From Solibacillus sp. FSL R7-0682 (lineage in GTDB: Bacteria > Bacillota > Bacilli > Bacillales_A > Planococcaceae), in assembly GCF_038005985.1 (NCBI RefSeq), contig NZ_JBBOUI010000001.1:1446001-1510000 (forward strand): a stretch of DNA of 64,000 nucleotides. Direction: 5' to 3'. The notes under the pieces were generated by a model. The model had not been told where the DNA came from and did not search any database. It saw nothing but the letters and a program-made list of their open reading frames with translations. The position numbers and the translations under genes were made by a program. Positions 26,832 to 34,820 of the stretch are shown piece by piece (position 1 is the first letter of the stretch; the number at the start of each line of letters is the position of its first letter).

Positions 26832-27464
26832 ATGTTAATAAGCGACTTATTTATTCATAACAAAAAGGACTTTAATGAAATTTCAAATTTTATAGAAAAA
26901 ATATTTAAATTAAATAAAAGTTTACCTGAAAATGTTTTTTCTTCACAGTTTTCAAATTATAAATTTAACGAATTTGAATGGCTAATGTATGATGAATTTT
27001 GGAACTTTACAAAAAAATTAAATAATATTACAGGTGACTCTTCTATTATTATTTCTGTAATTGACCCAGATCCAATTGAATATCATTTTAAATATTTTAA
27101 TTTTTTTAATACTGTTAAAATACCGATAGAATTTTCTGCTGAGGATTATCAAAGTGTGCTTGATTTCCATTTACCAGGTAGTAAAGCAGATGCGATAATA
27201 TATAATTCTAATGTCATTGCTATTTTTCCTATTTCAAAAAAATGGGCTATATGGGCTGATAGAAGCTATGGTATTATGGTACTAGGTTATAACCTCGATG
27301 AAATAGACAAGGACTCTAATAAACTTTTTGAACAATGGGTATCTACTGTAGATATTGATATTATTACAGATTGGGTAAGTTATAATTTTGAAAATGAGAA
27401 TGAAATTAAAAACTTTACCAATACGTTATACTTAAATTATAAATATAATGATAATGAAATGTAA
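26832..27464 (+). CDS. Probable immunity protein for the RHS toxin tip
   Basis: 210 residues, acidic, soluble, very AT-rich and unlike the RHS core in base use. It begins 8 bp after the RHS stop codon, the position of cognate immunity genes in polymorphic toxin loci, and ends just before a terminator, so the two genes form one unit. No known family is recognised; WAIWADRSYGIMVLGY suggests a compact alpha/beta protein. The function is inferred from position. Confidence 0.65.
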   Translation: MLISDLFIHNKKDFNEISNFIEKIFKLNKSLPENVFSSQFSNYKFNEFEWLMYDEFWNFTKKLNNITGDSSIIISVIDPDPIEYHFKYFNFFNTVKIPIEFSAEDYQSVLDFHLPGSKADAIIYNSNVIAIFPISKKWAIWADRSYGIMVLGYNLDEIDKDSNKLFEQWVSTVDIDIITDWVSYNFENENEIKNFTNTLYLNYKYNDNEM

Positions 27465-27480
27465 AATACTTCATTGATGG

Positions 27481-27523
27481 AACGAGTAACACAGAGGATA
27501 TCTCTTCATGTTACTCGTTTTTT
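27481..27523 (+). terminator. Rho-independent terminator ending the toxin-immunity unit
   Basis: AACGAGTAACA pairs with TGTTACTCGTT, followed by TTTTT. It isolates the downstream orphan cassette from the main RHS transcript. Confidence 0.85.
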
Positions 27524-27602
27524 ACCTCCACTTATTTCTTAAATTTCATTTCATTTTTCTGCCTCATTCGTTTGCATTGTTTCTGCAACTTCTCAAACTT
27601 TT

Positions 27603-28092
27603 GTTGATAGCACAGAAACATACGATCGTTATGACGGGACAAGTAATCACGTAATATTCGAGGAAGATGCAAGTGGCAAGATAACAAAATCCTACACATA
27701 TGACGATAACGGGCATCCTCTAACAATGACGTACGATAGTGTAACTTACTACTATCTAACAAACTACCGAGGGGACGTGCTCGCCTTAACAGATGAAAGC
27801 GGGACAATCGTCGCTGAGTACACATATGATGCATGGGGCAATATTTTAACGCAAGAAGATTTAGATGAGAAAGCTAAAGTAAATCTAGCAGAGGAAAATC
27901 CCTACCGCTACGCTGGCTATCGATATGACGAGGAAACGAAGCTTTATTATTTAATGGCGCGATATTACAACCCGGATACAGGGGTGTTTCTATCACTAGA
28001 TCCTGTACGGGGGGATACAATGAATCCGATTACGCTGAATGGGTATAATTATGCGAAGAATAACCCGGTGATGTTTGTGGATCCGGATGGGG
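27603..28092 (+). repeat. RHS core repeat, copy B
   Basis: Second copy of the RHS core end (offset 1622 bp from copy A). It is joined in frame to a different toxin tip. The high identity over ~490 bp would allow homologous recombination to replace the first tip and its immunity gene. Confidence 0.92.
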
Positions 28093-28499
28093 AATGGGCT
28101 CAGATTCTAATTGGTGGAGCAATAGGATCTATTTTAGAGATTATAGGATATTATGCCGGTTTGATAGCTAAGTATGGGAAGAAAAAATATAAATCGTATG
28201 TTAATAAGAAGACTGTTGCTTTAAAAACTGTGAAAGGCTTTGCACTTGGTATGATCGGAATAGGTCTTCCTAATCATTTAATGAAATTGGCCGGTGTTAA
28301 ATCAAAGATTACATCAAGTTTTTTTGCTGGGCATTTTGCGGGGATCACATATTTATTAGGGAATATTAAAGGTCTAAATAAATTAAGTGTTAAGGGTTTT
28401 ACTGAAAATCAAATCTTAGCGATAGTTAGACCCGAATCAAATGCCATTTGGTATATGGTGAAATCGGAAGTTAATAAATTATATAGAAAATATAAATAA
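27726..28499 (+). CDS. Orphan RHS toxin-tip cassette (second tip)
   Basis: The frame is open from about 27547 but has no ribosome binding site; the first ATG at 27726 lies inside the RHS core repeat. Up to VDPDG it repeats the main RHS protein, then carries a different ~136-residue tip (EWAQILIGGAIGSILEIIGYY… to …KSEVNKLYRKYK). The tip has two or three hydrophobic glycine-rich stretches (GGAIGSILEIIGYYAG, GFALGMIGIGLP, SSFFAGHFAGITYLLG), so a membrane-active toxin or membrane-passage segment is possible. It is silent until recombined with the full RHS gene. This is the known orphan rhs-CT arrangement. Confidence 0.75.
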   Translation: MTYDSVTYYYLTNYRGDVLALTDESGTIVAEYTYDAWGNILTQEDLDEKAKVNLAEENPYRYAGYRYDEETKLYYLMARYYNPDTGVFLSLDPVRGDTMNPITLNGYNYAKNNPVMFVDPDGEWAQILIGGAIGSILEIIGYYAGLIAKYGKKKYKSYVNKKTVALKTVKGFALGMIGIGLPNHLMKLAGVKSKITSSFFAGHFAGITYLLGNIKGLNKLSVKGFTENQILAIVRPESNAIWYMVKSEVNKLYRKYK

Positions 28500-28501
28500 A
28501 A

Positions 28502-28924
28502 GTGAGTGAAATGATGAACGAATTTACCTATACAACATTGTTCTTAATATTAGGGACTCTTGTTACTTTATACATTCTAATTTATATGATTAGAAAGAAA
28601 AGAGAACATGAAGATTTTGCAATTTCTGTAACTATATTAGGTGCATTATTTGTTGCATTGTCATACGCAAGTTATTATTCAATACTAGATACAATTGATT
28701 TAAATAAAGAAAATATAGCTACTATAAACGGAACTTGTGAAATTGTATTTTTAGAAAATATTGGTGGGAGGTTTGGCGAATATAACCTAATTCAAGTAAA
28801 CGTAGATAACATCTCAGTAGAAGCAGAAATGGGGAAATTTCCGGAATTAGAAGAAGGCATTTTTCAATGTGAGATTAATTATTTAGAAAATACTCAGACT
28901 TTACTGAATATAAATTTAAAATAA
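28502..28924 (+). CDS. Membrane protein, probable immunity for the second tip
   Basis: 140 residues starting GTG 28502, two bases after the orphan tip's stop. Two membrane helices lie at about 11-28 and 43-60 (LFLILGTLVTLYILIYMI; ILGALFVALSYASYY), followed by a ~75-residue likely extracytoplasmic beta-rich domain. A membrane-bound immunity protein fits a toxin acting on or through the membrane. The function is inferred from position; no family is recognised. Confidence 0.6.
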   Translation: MSEMMNEFTYTTLFLILGTLVTLYILIYMIRKKREHEDFAISVTILGALFVALSYASYYSILDTIDLNKENIATINGTCEIVFLENIGGRFGEYNLIQVNVDNISVEAEMGKFPELEEGIFQCEINYLENTQTLLNINLK

Positions 28925-28950
28925 AAAGCATGTTAGTGTCCTGTGGTTTT

Positions 28951-28971
28951 CTGCACCGGGTGCACGAACAA
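28951..28971 (+). repeat. CTGCACCGGGTGCAC repeat, copy 1
   Basis: CTGCACCGGGTGCACGAACAA; near copies occur at 29061-29081 and 29353-29373. In one frame each encodes (P/S)xPGxxxI, the end of a toxin tip, suggesting repeated partial copies of the same tip. Confidence 0.7.
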
Positions 28972-28981
28972 TAGTATTGTA

Positions 28982-29095
28982 AAGAAATCCGGTAAAGGTG
29001 ATCGACGTATATTTTCTTTTGAGTATGCGAATGTGACATTTATGAATGGTAAAAAGTGGCCTGCACCAGGTGCACAAGCAATTAAGAAAATATGA
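28982..29095 (+). pseudogene. C-terminal remnant of a third toxin tip
   Basis: An in-frame stretch of 37 codons (KKSGKGDRRIFSFEYANVTF then MNGKKWPAPGAQAIKKI) ends with TGA whose bases overlap the ATG of the next gene (ATGA). Its composition is protein-like, and it lies where the end of a toxin tip would be. Everything upstream of it in this frame differs, so only the tail has survived. Confidence 0.55.
29061..29081 (+). repeat. CTGCACCGGGTGCAC repeat, copy 2
   Basis: CTGCACCAGGTGCACAAGCAA, inside the third tip remnant, encoding PAPGAQAI. Confidence 0.7.
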
Positions 29096-29304
29096 TTTAT
29101 ATGAAAATTTTAATCGTTATATTATCAATAGTTTGGTTCTATAATATGTTTTCACTTTATAGAAAAAATAACGTTTATGAAAAAAAGAGAGATTATGAAA
29201 AAAACGAAAATGATGTGCAAGTATTGATTAAAATAAATAAACTATCAATGATAATAATGTTAGTCATTATCCTAATAGGATTGATTATAAAGTTTAATAA
29301 ATAA
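29092..29304 (+). CDS. Small membrane protein, probable immunity for the lost third tip
   Basis: 70 residues with two membrane helices (about 4-20 and 51-66) and a Lys/Glu/Asn-rich loop between. Its ATG overlaps the stop codon of the toxin-tail remnant (ATGA), the usual coupling of toxin and immunity genes. A second in-frame ATG at 29101 is possible. No family is recognised. Confidence 0.55.
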   Translation: MIYMKILIVILSIVWFYNMFSLYRKNNVYEKKRDYEKNENDVQVLIKINKLSMIIMLVIILIGLIIKFNK

Positions 29305-29352
29305 ACGGGAACAAAAGATAATCCTCTTTAGCTGAGGCTATTTCTTAGTGAC

Positions 29353-29373
29353 CTGTACCGGGTACACAAACAA
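29353..29373 (+). repeat. CTGCACCGGGTGCAC repeat, copy 3
   Basis: CTGTACCGGGTACACAAACAA, encoding PVPGTQTI in one frame; a stop (TAGTGA) lies just before it, so only a scrap of the tip is left. Confidence 0.6.
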
Positions 29374-29415
29374 TTCACTACAATTATTATAAATACAATG
29401 ATGTTAGTGAAAGGG

Positions 29416-29455
29416 AAGTCCTATGTAAGTGAAAATCTTGCGTAGGATTTTTTTT
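29416..29455 (+). terminator. Rho-independent terminator
   Basis: AAGTCCTATG ... CGTAGGATT with a run of eight T. It ends the RHS accessory cassettes. Confidence 0.75.
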
Positions 29456-29638
29456 GCAATGAATACGGTTCTATTTATCTATTTGTTTCCACGATTCTTA
29501 CGCAAAGGTTGTCGAACAGGTATTGTACATGGATAACATTTACATACTCGACCACTCTTTAAACGTTACTGGGTTAATGGCGTCGAGTATAACCTTGCAA
29601 GTTAAAATAATAAAGTTCAGATAAATACGGATTTTATG

Positions 29639-29690
29639 AACTACCGAAATGGCTTTAAATCAACGTTTAGAGCTGTTTCGGTAGTTTTTT
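29639..29690 (+). terminator. Rho-independent terminator
   Basis: AACTACCGAAA(T)GGCT ... AGC(TG)TTTCGGTAGTT followed by TTTT. No gene lies between this and the preceding terminator, so it is probably left from a lost gene. Confidence 0.8.
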
Positions 29691-29768
29691 GCACTTTTTG
29701 AGGATGTTAATGAACTATGATGTATTATTTTACAGAGGTGAGAAGATAAGTTGAAAAAGGGCAGGTTT

Positions 29769-29921
29769 TCAAATGGAAAAGTCTCTATGTTTAAACATAG
29801 AAATATCTTCTTCTTGATATACTAGATCTTGTTTATCAGTTTTATTAAAAGAAAGACTAAAATAGATTATCCCAATGATCACAGCAAATATTATTAAATA
29901 TAACCAATTTATACGTTTCAT
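29769..29921 (-). CDS. Small single-helix membrane protein (50 aa)
   Basis: ATG 29921 follows TAGGGGTGT. The peptide starts MKRINW, has one membrane helix (LYLIIFAVIIGIIYFSLSF) and a charged C-terminal tail (NKTDKQD...FKHRDFSI). Codon pattern and ribosome binding site suggest a real gene. The family is unknown. An 18-bp palindrome, TCTATGTTTAAACATAGA, lies within its 3' part. Confidence 0.55.
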   Translation of the reverse strand: MKRINWLYLIIFAVIIGIIYFSLSFNKTDKQDLVYQEEDISMFKHRDFSI

Positions 29922-30830
29922 TTTTACACCCCTAATTTAAATAAAATGAGAATTCACCCAATATCCCTCTATTTAAAATTTATTATAAATAAATAATAGC
30001 ACACCTTTTATAAAACCATATAAAATTTGTAAAATTATGTATTTTTTACTATTTTGTATTTATTACATTAATATATAAAAGACACCATTAAGTTCAACGG
30101 GATTTCATTGACTGATTTGTTTTTCAACACTGTAAAAGGCTATCAAGTGAGTAACTTGATAGCCTTTTTTCATTAATCTTTAACAGTCAGCTTTAATTCT
30201 TTTCCTGATGCCACTTGTTCTATTAGAGAAAAGTCATTTTATTATTGGTTCGTGCAGAACGAATAATTTCCCCAATCGTTAACCTATTTTGTTAGTTCCT
30301 AAATCAACAAATTAATTAAGTTATTTTACTTCCCCCTAATAATTGGCCATCTAAATCGACACTGTTTTTACTAATCGCTATTTAAAATTCTTCAATAAAT
30401 CATCAAATTTCGTAGAGAATATTTCTACATCATCATTAAAACTATGTTATTCTTCTATTTTCACTGTATTTAAAGACAAAGTATGTTCACTCTGATTAAA
30501 ATTGTGGTCTTTTATCCAGCCGTAGCATCCATTACCCGTTCTGCACACATTTTCATCCTCTGTGGTTGTAGCGCTATTTTTTTGCGCTACATGGATGGCT
30601 AACGGGGGCTTTAATTGAATATTCGGTTTTCGAAATGACGAGAAGCCCTATACAGTTATGAAAAATAGGGGCTTTAATTTTCTATAAGAAACATCATTTA
30701 TAGCTGTGTTTTAATCAAACTTTATTCCAAGTCAACAATAGTTATTGTAAAAAATGTTAGATTACCATAAAATTAGGGCGATATGAAATTAGGCAATAAA
30801 GGTCCAAGTAGAAGAATAGGGGGCGATATT
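29922..30830. other. Gene-poor AT-rich stretch
   Basis: Contains a strong terminator at 30134-30170 and a block GCTAACGGGGGCTTTAATTGAATATTCGG (about 30598-30626) that recurs in reverse near 42512-42535. GTAGCGCTATTTTTTTGCGCTAC at about 30566-30588 is another hairpin. No open frame with a credible start was found; it looks like decayed accessory DNA. Confidence 0.4.
30134..30170 (+). terminator. Rho-independent terminator
   Basis: AAAAGGCTATCAAGT-GAGTA-ACTTGATAGCCTTTTTT, a perfect 15-bp stem; bidirectional by its A- and T-tracts. Confidence 0.85.
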
Positions 30831-31295
30831 ATGACCGAGAAAATCCAAGAAAACCTCGTCCTATTTGTTGACCGTATTTCAAAATTAGGCATTAAACTGG
30901 ATAGGGCAAGTTATTCTTCTGGGGGAAAAGACGCTATCGAAGGATTCCAATTTCAGTTTATTCGCAGTAAAACCACAGGAATTATGGAGAAGGAACCATA
31001 TAACGAGTTTTATGTTTACTTATTGAAAGTAATGTATACCTTTGTTCCATATGACGACGATTTTGAAGATAGTATTCGAAACCTAAGATTTAAAAAAATC
31101 CTTAAAAAGGAAGAAGAAAATCGAGTTATTCATGTGCATTATACGGACAAAAATAGAGACGAAGTGTTACCAACTTCATGGATAGAAACATTAGAAGACG
31201 GTTATTGGCAATACGATATTACACAGGAAGAATTTGAAACTTTATTGAATGAGGATAAGACACCGTTAGAAAAATATTTAAGCTATGGGATTTAG
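30831..31295 (+). CDS. Protein of unknown function (154 aa)
   Basis: ATG 30831 follows AGGGGGCG; the ATG at 30783 has no ribosome binding site. The protein is soluble and charged with aromatic patches (FQFQFIRSKTTGIM, YVYLLKVMYTFVPYDDDF, GYWQYDITQEEFETLL). Acidic composition and location among accessory genes would suit an immunity-like or phage/mobile-element protein, but there is no direct evidence. Confidence 0.55.
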   Translation: MTEKIQENLVLFVDRISKLGIKLDRASYSSGGKDAIEGFQFQFIRSKTTGIMEKEPYNEFYVYLLKVMYTFVPYDDDFEDSIRNLRFKKILKKEEENRVIHVHYTDKNRDEVLPTSWIETLEDGYWQYDITQEEFETLLNEDKTPLEKYLSYGI

Positions 31296-31617
31296 AATGC
31301 TTAATTTTTATTGCAACTACACAGTATAGTCTGTTAAAATCAATACATTAAGTTTTTTATTTTCTATTTTCTACTTGTAGACACACCGTTGTCCTTTTTC
31401 TTCGATTAACGGATTGTGTCATACGCTAACCATACATAACTCACACAGCCTCCGGGTTGATAACAATTAAAAATGTAAATGAACCTACACTATTTGTAGC
31501 TATTTTACACTTTTAACAATTATCAATTTCCGGGGGCTTTTTTTGTTTTGGTCCGAAATGGAAATTTAAAAAACTTCTTTTTATCACTATACATTAATGA
31601 ACTTAAAGGAGTTAAAC
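31296..31617. other. Intergenic stretch left of the IS66 element
   Basis: Contains repeat-like fragments (CCTCCGGGTTGATAACAATT, TTATCAATTTCCGGGGGCTTTTTTTG) that face each other near 31450 and 31523. At its right end are AAAGGAG (31605-31611) and the 8-bp target copy AGTTAAAC, which belong to the gene now starting at 33958. Confidence 0.5.
31605..31611 (+). promoter_or_regulatory. Stranded Shine-Dalgarno of the gene at 33958
   Basis: AAAGGAG followed by TTAAAC ends at the IS66 left boundary. If the IS and one copy of the 8-bp duplication are removed, AAAGGAG-TTAAACAAC-ATG is restored with nine-base spacing. Confidence 0.8.
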
Positions 31618-31704
31618 GTAAGCCCGAAATATAAAAAAAATAGCGCACCTTCACGGTACGCACGACGATCGGCCAGCTATCTGAAATTTTTTTCAGATAG
31701 CTGG

Positions 31705-33267
31705 CTATTTTGCACATGTGGCTTGAATATTTTCCGACCAAGGCATGTAATTATGTAAAATCTCTGGTTGCTGATGAAACGGGACATTAGGTAATTCCGT
31801 CATCAGCTTTACCAGATACTGATAAAAATCAATTCCGTTTGCTTTGGCTGTTTCGGCCAAACTTAAACAAATGGCATTCGCTTTCGCACCTGCTTCACTC
31901 ACAGAGAAAAGCCAGTTTTTGCGACCAATGACATTTGGACGAATCGCATTTTCAGCGGGATTATTATCAATAGCAACGTCCCCATTTTCAAGGAAAACTT
32001 TTAACTCAGATGAACGGCTTAATGTATATTCAGCTGCTTTCGCAATAGCATTTTTGCCGAAGAAAGGCGAACGATCAATCCAATCGAAAAATTCATCGAC
32101 AATCGGTTTTGCTTCTTGTTGACGAGCTTTCACGCGCTCTTCCGCTGAAAGATGTTTGATTTGACGCTCGATATGAAACAACCGATCGCAATATTGCACG
32201 CCTATTCGGCCATTCTTACTATCGGCTTTTAGCCAATAACGGCGTACATGCGCCCAACAGTTGGCGAATTGAACGTGCGGTAATTGACCATAAGCTGAAT
32301 ACCCATCACAGATGACAGTGCCTTTGAATCCCTTAATTAAATCTTCTAATATAGCTCGCCCTCGAGAAAGAGCACTCTTAAATAAAACGATAATAGGGCC
32401 TTCACTTTGTACACTGCGACATACCCAATTAAAAGCGTTTGATTGAGCTGGCTTTCCATCAGAACGCTTGATTATTTGTGCATAGGTTTCGTCGATATGC
32501 AGTACAGACTTTGCCGTTAATAGCTGCTTCATCAAATCATAAAGTGGTTGAAGCCAATCTTCTGCCACACGTATTACCCAATTGGAAAGATTTTTATCGT
32601 TTGTATGTAGGCCATGGCGTTCCCATTCATTTACCTGACGGTAAAGAGGCAAGTACTGAATAAACTTATCGTAGATAAGCTTGGCCAAAACAGTTGGGCC
32701 AGCAATGCTTCTTTGGATAGCACCTTGTGGTGCTTTACCACGTTTAATTTGAGCTTTTCGTAGGGCATCGTTTTTACACAATTTACACTCATACACATGT
32801 TCAAAATGCTGCACGCGCTTCAGGGAAGCTGGAATGAATTTCGCCTCTTCACGTATCAACGTAGAACTGAATTCTACCATTTCCCCCTGACAACACTCAC
32901 AAGCTAAGTTGGCTGGGTGATGATGAATTTCTTCAATTTCAATATCCTCACGAAACGAATCATTTCGTTTTTTATTTGTCTTTTTACGAGTAACCGTATA
33001 ACTAACCGTATCGGTGCTTTGTTCTTCTGTCTGCTCAGGTTCATTAAAAGACGGATCGTCTTCAAATAAAGAGACTTGTCCATCAGGAGCTTGATACTTG
33101 GCTTTCTCCGATTTAGAGCCATATAACGCTTTTGTTAATTGGCGAACTTGCTCTGTTAAGGCTTCTATTTGTCGATTTGACTGAGCTAGTTGTTGCTCAA
33201 GTAATCGAATAATACGTTCGTTTTGTTCTTCTTGCTTTTGATTAACAGGCATCAAATCGTTCACCAC
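31705..33267 (-). CDS. tnpC: IS66-family transposase TnpC
   Basis: 520 residues. An N-terminal leucine-zipper coiled coil (about 10-50: NERIIRLLEQQLAQSNRQIE…), a charged spacer, a zinc-finger region with CECC and CKLC pairs (about 125-165), a DDE catalytic domain (HIDETYAQI; VICDGYSAYGQL; NNPAENAIRPNVIGRKNWLF) and a C-terminal IS66_C tail. It carries out transposition with TnpA and TnpB. GTG start (33267 or the adjacent GTG 33264). Full length and intact. Confidence 0.93.
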   Translation of the reverse strand: MVNDLMPVNQKQEEQNERIIRLLEQQLAQSNRQIEALTEQVRQLTKALYGSKSEKAKYQAPDGQVSLFEDDPSFNEPEQTEEQSTDTVSYTVTRKKTNKKRNDSFREDIEIEEIHHHPANLACECCQGEMVEFSSTLIREEAKFIPASLKRVQHFEHVYECKLCKNDALRKAQIKRGKAPQGAIQRSIAGPTVLAKLIYDKFIQYLPLYRQVNEWERHGLHTNDKNLSNWVIRVAEDWLQPLYDLMKQLLTAKSVLHIDETYAQIIKRSDGKPAQSNAFNWVCRSVQSEGPIIVLFKSALSRGRAILEDLIKGFKGTVICDGYSAYGQLPHVQFANCWAHVRRYWLKADSKNGRIGVQYCDRLFHIERQIKHLSAEERVKARQQEAKPIVDEFFDWIDRSPFFGKNAIAKAAEYTLSRSSELKVFLENGDVAIDNNPAENAIRPNVIGRKNWLFSVSEAGAKANAICLSLAETAKANGIDFYQYLVKLMTELPNVPFHQQPEILHNYMPWSENIQATCAK

Positions 33268-33317
33268 ATTCCGTCCAATTTTATATATGGGTAATTATAC
33301 CACTATTGATGATGTAG

Positions 33318-33671
33318 TTAAAAGACACCTTTTGCAGATTTCGCAATGGCCTTCGGCTGTTGTAAAGATAATCCTTCTAATAACCAGCGCAGTTCCTGTT
33401 GTGAAAGGCTTCGCACCTCATTTTCATCTTTTGGCCATTGAAGCTTACCATTATCCAATCGTTTGTAAAGCATGGCAAAGCCATCTCCATCAAAATACAA
33501 ACATTTATAGCGGTCCTTACTCCATCCTGAAAAGAGAAAAATAGAATCGCTATACGGATCTAATTCGAAAGAATCTTGAACCAGCGTTGCGAGACCATCG
33601 ATGCCTTTGCGCATATCGGTCTTCCCGCAAATAATATAGATGTTTTGTACGCTCGTAAAATCACGCTTCAT
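33318..33671 (-). CDS. tnpB: IS66 accessory protein TnpB (Orf2)
   Basis: 117 residues with the family's signature TDMRKGIDGLATLV, FLFSGWSKDRYKCLYFDGDGF and a WLLEGL C-terminal part. It is required for transposition in IS66 elements, and its biochemical role is poorly known. Its start overlaps the stop of tnpA (ATGA), so the two are translationally coupled. The start codon is ATG. Confidence 0.92.
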   Translation of the reverse strand: MKRDFTSVQNIYIICGKTDMRKGIDGLATLVQDSFELDPYSDSIFLFSGWSKDRYKCLYFDGDGFAMLYKRLDNGKLQWPKDENEVRSLSQQELRWLLEGLSLQQPKAIAKSAKGVF

Positions 33672-33862
33672 CGATTTTTCAGCTCCTTCATAATAGTTTG
33701 GATGATGCGTTCATCTACGCCATTGAAGAAAGCTATTTCAGCTACAGCGGTTTTAATCACACAACCTGGTGCAGCATTGTATTGAGAAGAATGAAACGAA
33801 GAAGCTTCAGTTGGAAGAGGATCAAGTTTGACGGGAACAATGGTCAATTTGTTTGCGGGCAT
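33668..33862 (-). CDS. tnpA: IS66 accessory protein TnpA (Orf1, short form)
   Basis: 64 residues. ATG 33862 follows AAAGGAGG. The end overlaps tnpB. The family usually has an N-terminal helix-turn-helix; here only the C-terminal conserved half is visible (GCVIKTAVAEIAFFNGVDER then IIQTIMKEL), a shortened form seen in some Bacillota IS66 elements. Confidence 0.8.
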   Translation of the reverse strand: MPANKLTIVPVKLDPLPTEASSFHSSQYNAAPGCVIKTAVAEIAFFNGVDERIIQTIMKELKNR

Positions 33863-33957
33863 AAGAATGGCACCTCCTTTGATTGATACGTCTATCGTAC
33901 CGGAGGTGCCTAGCGCTTTATATGCGTTATTTGATTACGGGCTTACAGTTAAACAAC

Positions 33958-34188
33958 ATGAATGAATTAAGAATTAACGCAGAACTGACAATGTGCGTAA
34001 ACCACGAATTTCAGCAATTAGTTACTGAACTGAGAAGTCAACATTTCGTACTAGATCGCTCAGGCTATTTAGTCTACCACAGTCCATTTATGAATTCTGG
34101 AGAATCAAACGCTTTGACATTTAAATTTAAGCCGAAAATTGCAGGCTCAACCATTTATTCTGTCATATTTGAAGAGCAATTACGGTAA
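33958..34188 (+). CDS. Small protein cut off from its own leader by IS66
   Basis: 76 residues (MNELRINAELTMCVNHEF…VIFEEQLR), no recognised domain. The gene's ribosome binding site is 2.3 kb away on the other side of the IS66 element; the current upstream sequence is the IS end. The IS inserted between the Shine-Dalgarno and the ATG, so translation is likely abolished although the coding sequence is whole. Confidence 0.6.
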   Translation: MNELRINAELTMCVNHEFQQLVTELRSQHFVLDRSGYLVYHSPFMNSGESNALTFKFKPKIAGSTIYSVIFEEQLR

Positions 34189-34242
34189 CAAATCCGCAGG
34201 TGATATACTGGTACTCGTAGTAATTAGATAAGGAGTAAAACC

Positions 34243-34753
34243 ATGAATGAATTTAATAATACATTAAAATATGTAAATGAAATACTTTATGAACCTAATC
34301 ATTTAACTATAAAAAACATCCGAGAGGAAACTCAAAACTCTGATTACGGGGGCTGGAATATTTCAGTTGAATTCTAAATCAGTTAGATTTAGAACTGCAA
34401 AAATAACACCTACCAAGGTAGGACCATTTGTTTCCTTTTGGGAAAAGGATGAAGCTAATAAAAACCAAGCATTCTCATATGATCATACCACTGATTTACT
34501 TGTAATAAACACTTTTAATAATAAAGGTGATTTTGGCCAATTTGTTTTTCCAAAAGAAGTTCTATTAAAACAAAACATCCTTAAAACTGCTTATTCAAAA
34601 GGGAAAATGGCTATTAGAGTTTATCCTAGTTGGGATACTCCCAGCAGCAAACAAGCAATAGCAACTAAAAAGTGGCAATCACCATATTTTGTTAAGATAG
34701 ACGCTACTACTAGTTTATCAAAACATGAGCTATTAAAATTATACTCCTTCTAA
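34243..34753 (+). pseudogene. mepB: mepB-family gene with a 1-base frameshift
   Basis: ATG 34243 follows AAGGAG. Codons 1-35 (…NSDYG) are followed by GGGGG (34348-34352) and a stop 10 codons later. Dropping one G gives …DYGAGIFQLNSKSVRFRTAKITPTK… continuing to TAA 34753, the MepB family pattern (FRTAKITPTKxGxFVxFW, QFVFPKEVL, AIRVYPSWD, QSPYF). Repaired length is 169 residues, normal for MepB, which in Staphylococcus is encoded with the MepA efflux pump. Only the 128-residue C-terminal frame looks open now. Confidence 0.85.
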
Positions 34754-34820
34754 ATTAGATATCTTTAACTGTGTCATTCAAATATTTACTGTACACTTCG
34801 AGTGCATATACAGCAGCTTT

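Larger units (their letters stand above)
31618..33946 (-). mobile_element. IS66-family insertion sequence (complete)
   Basis: 2329 bp with ends GTAAGCCCGAAAT and, on the opposite strand, GTAAGCCCGTAAT, the usual IS66 GTAAGC termini. A perfect 8-bp target duplication AGTTAAAC flanks it (31610-31617 and 33947-33954), as known for IS66. It carries tnpA, tnpB and tnpC on the minus strand. A long hairpin CAGCTATCTGAAA...TTTCAGATAGCTG at 31674-31704 lies directly behind tnpC and may be its terminator. Confidence 0.95.

Noticed and set aside
33287-33886. Plus-strand frames across IS66 tnpA/tnpB
   Set aside because: Shadows of the accessory transposition genes on the minus strand; no family features.
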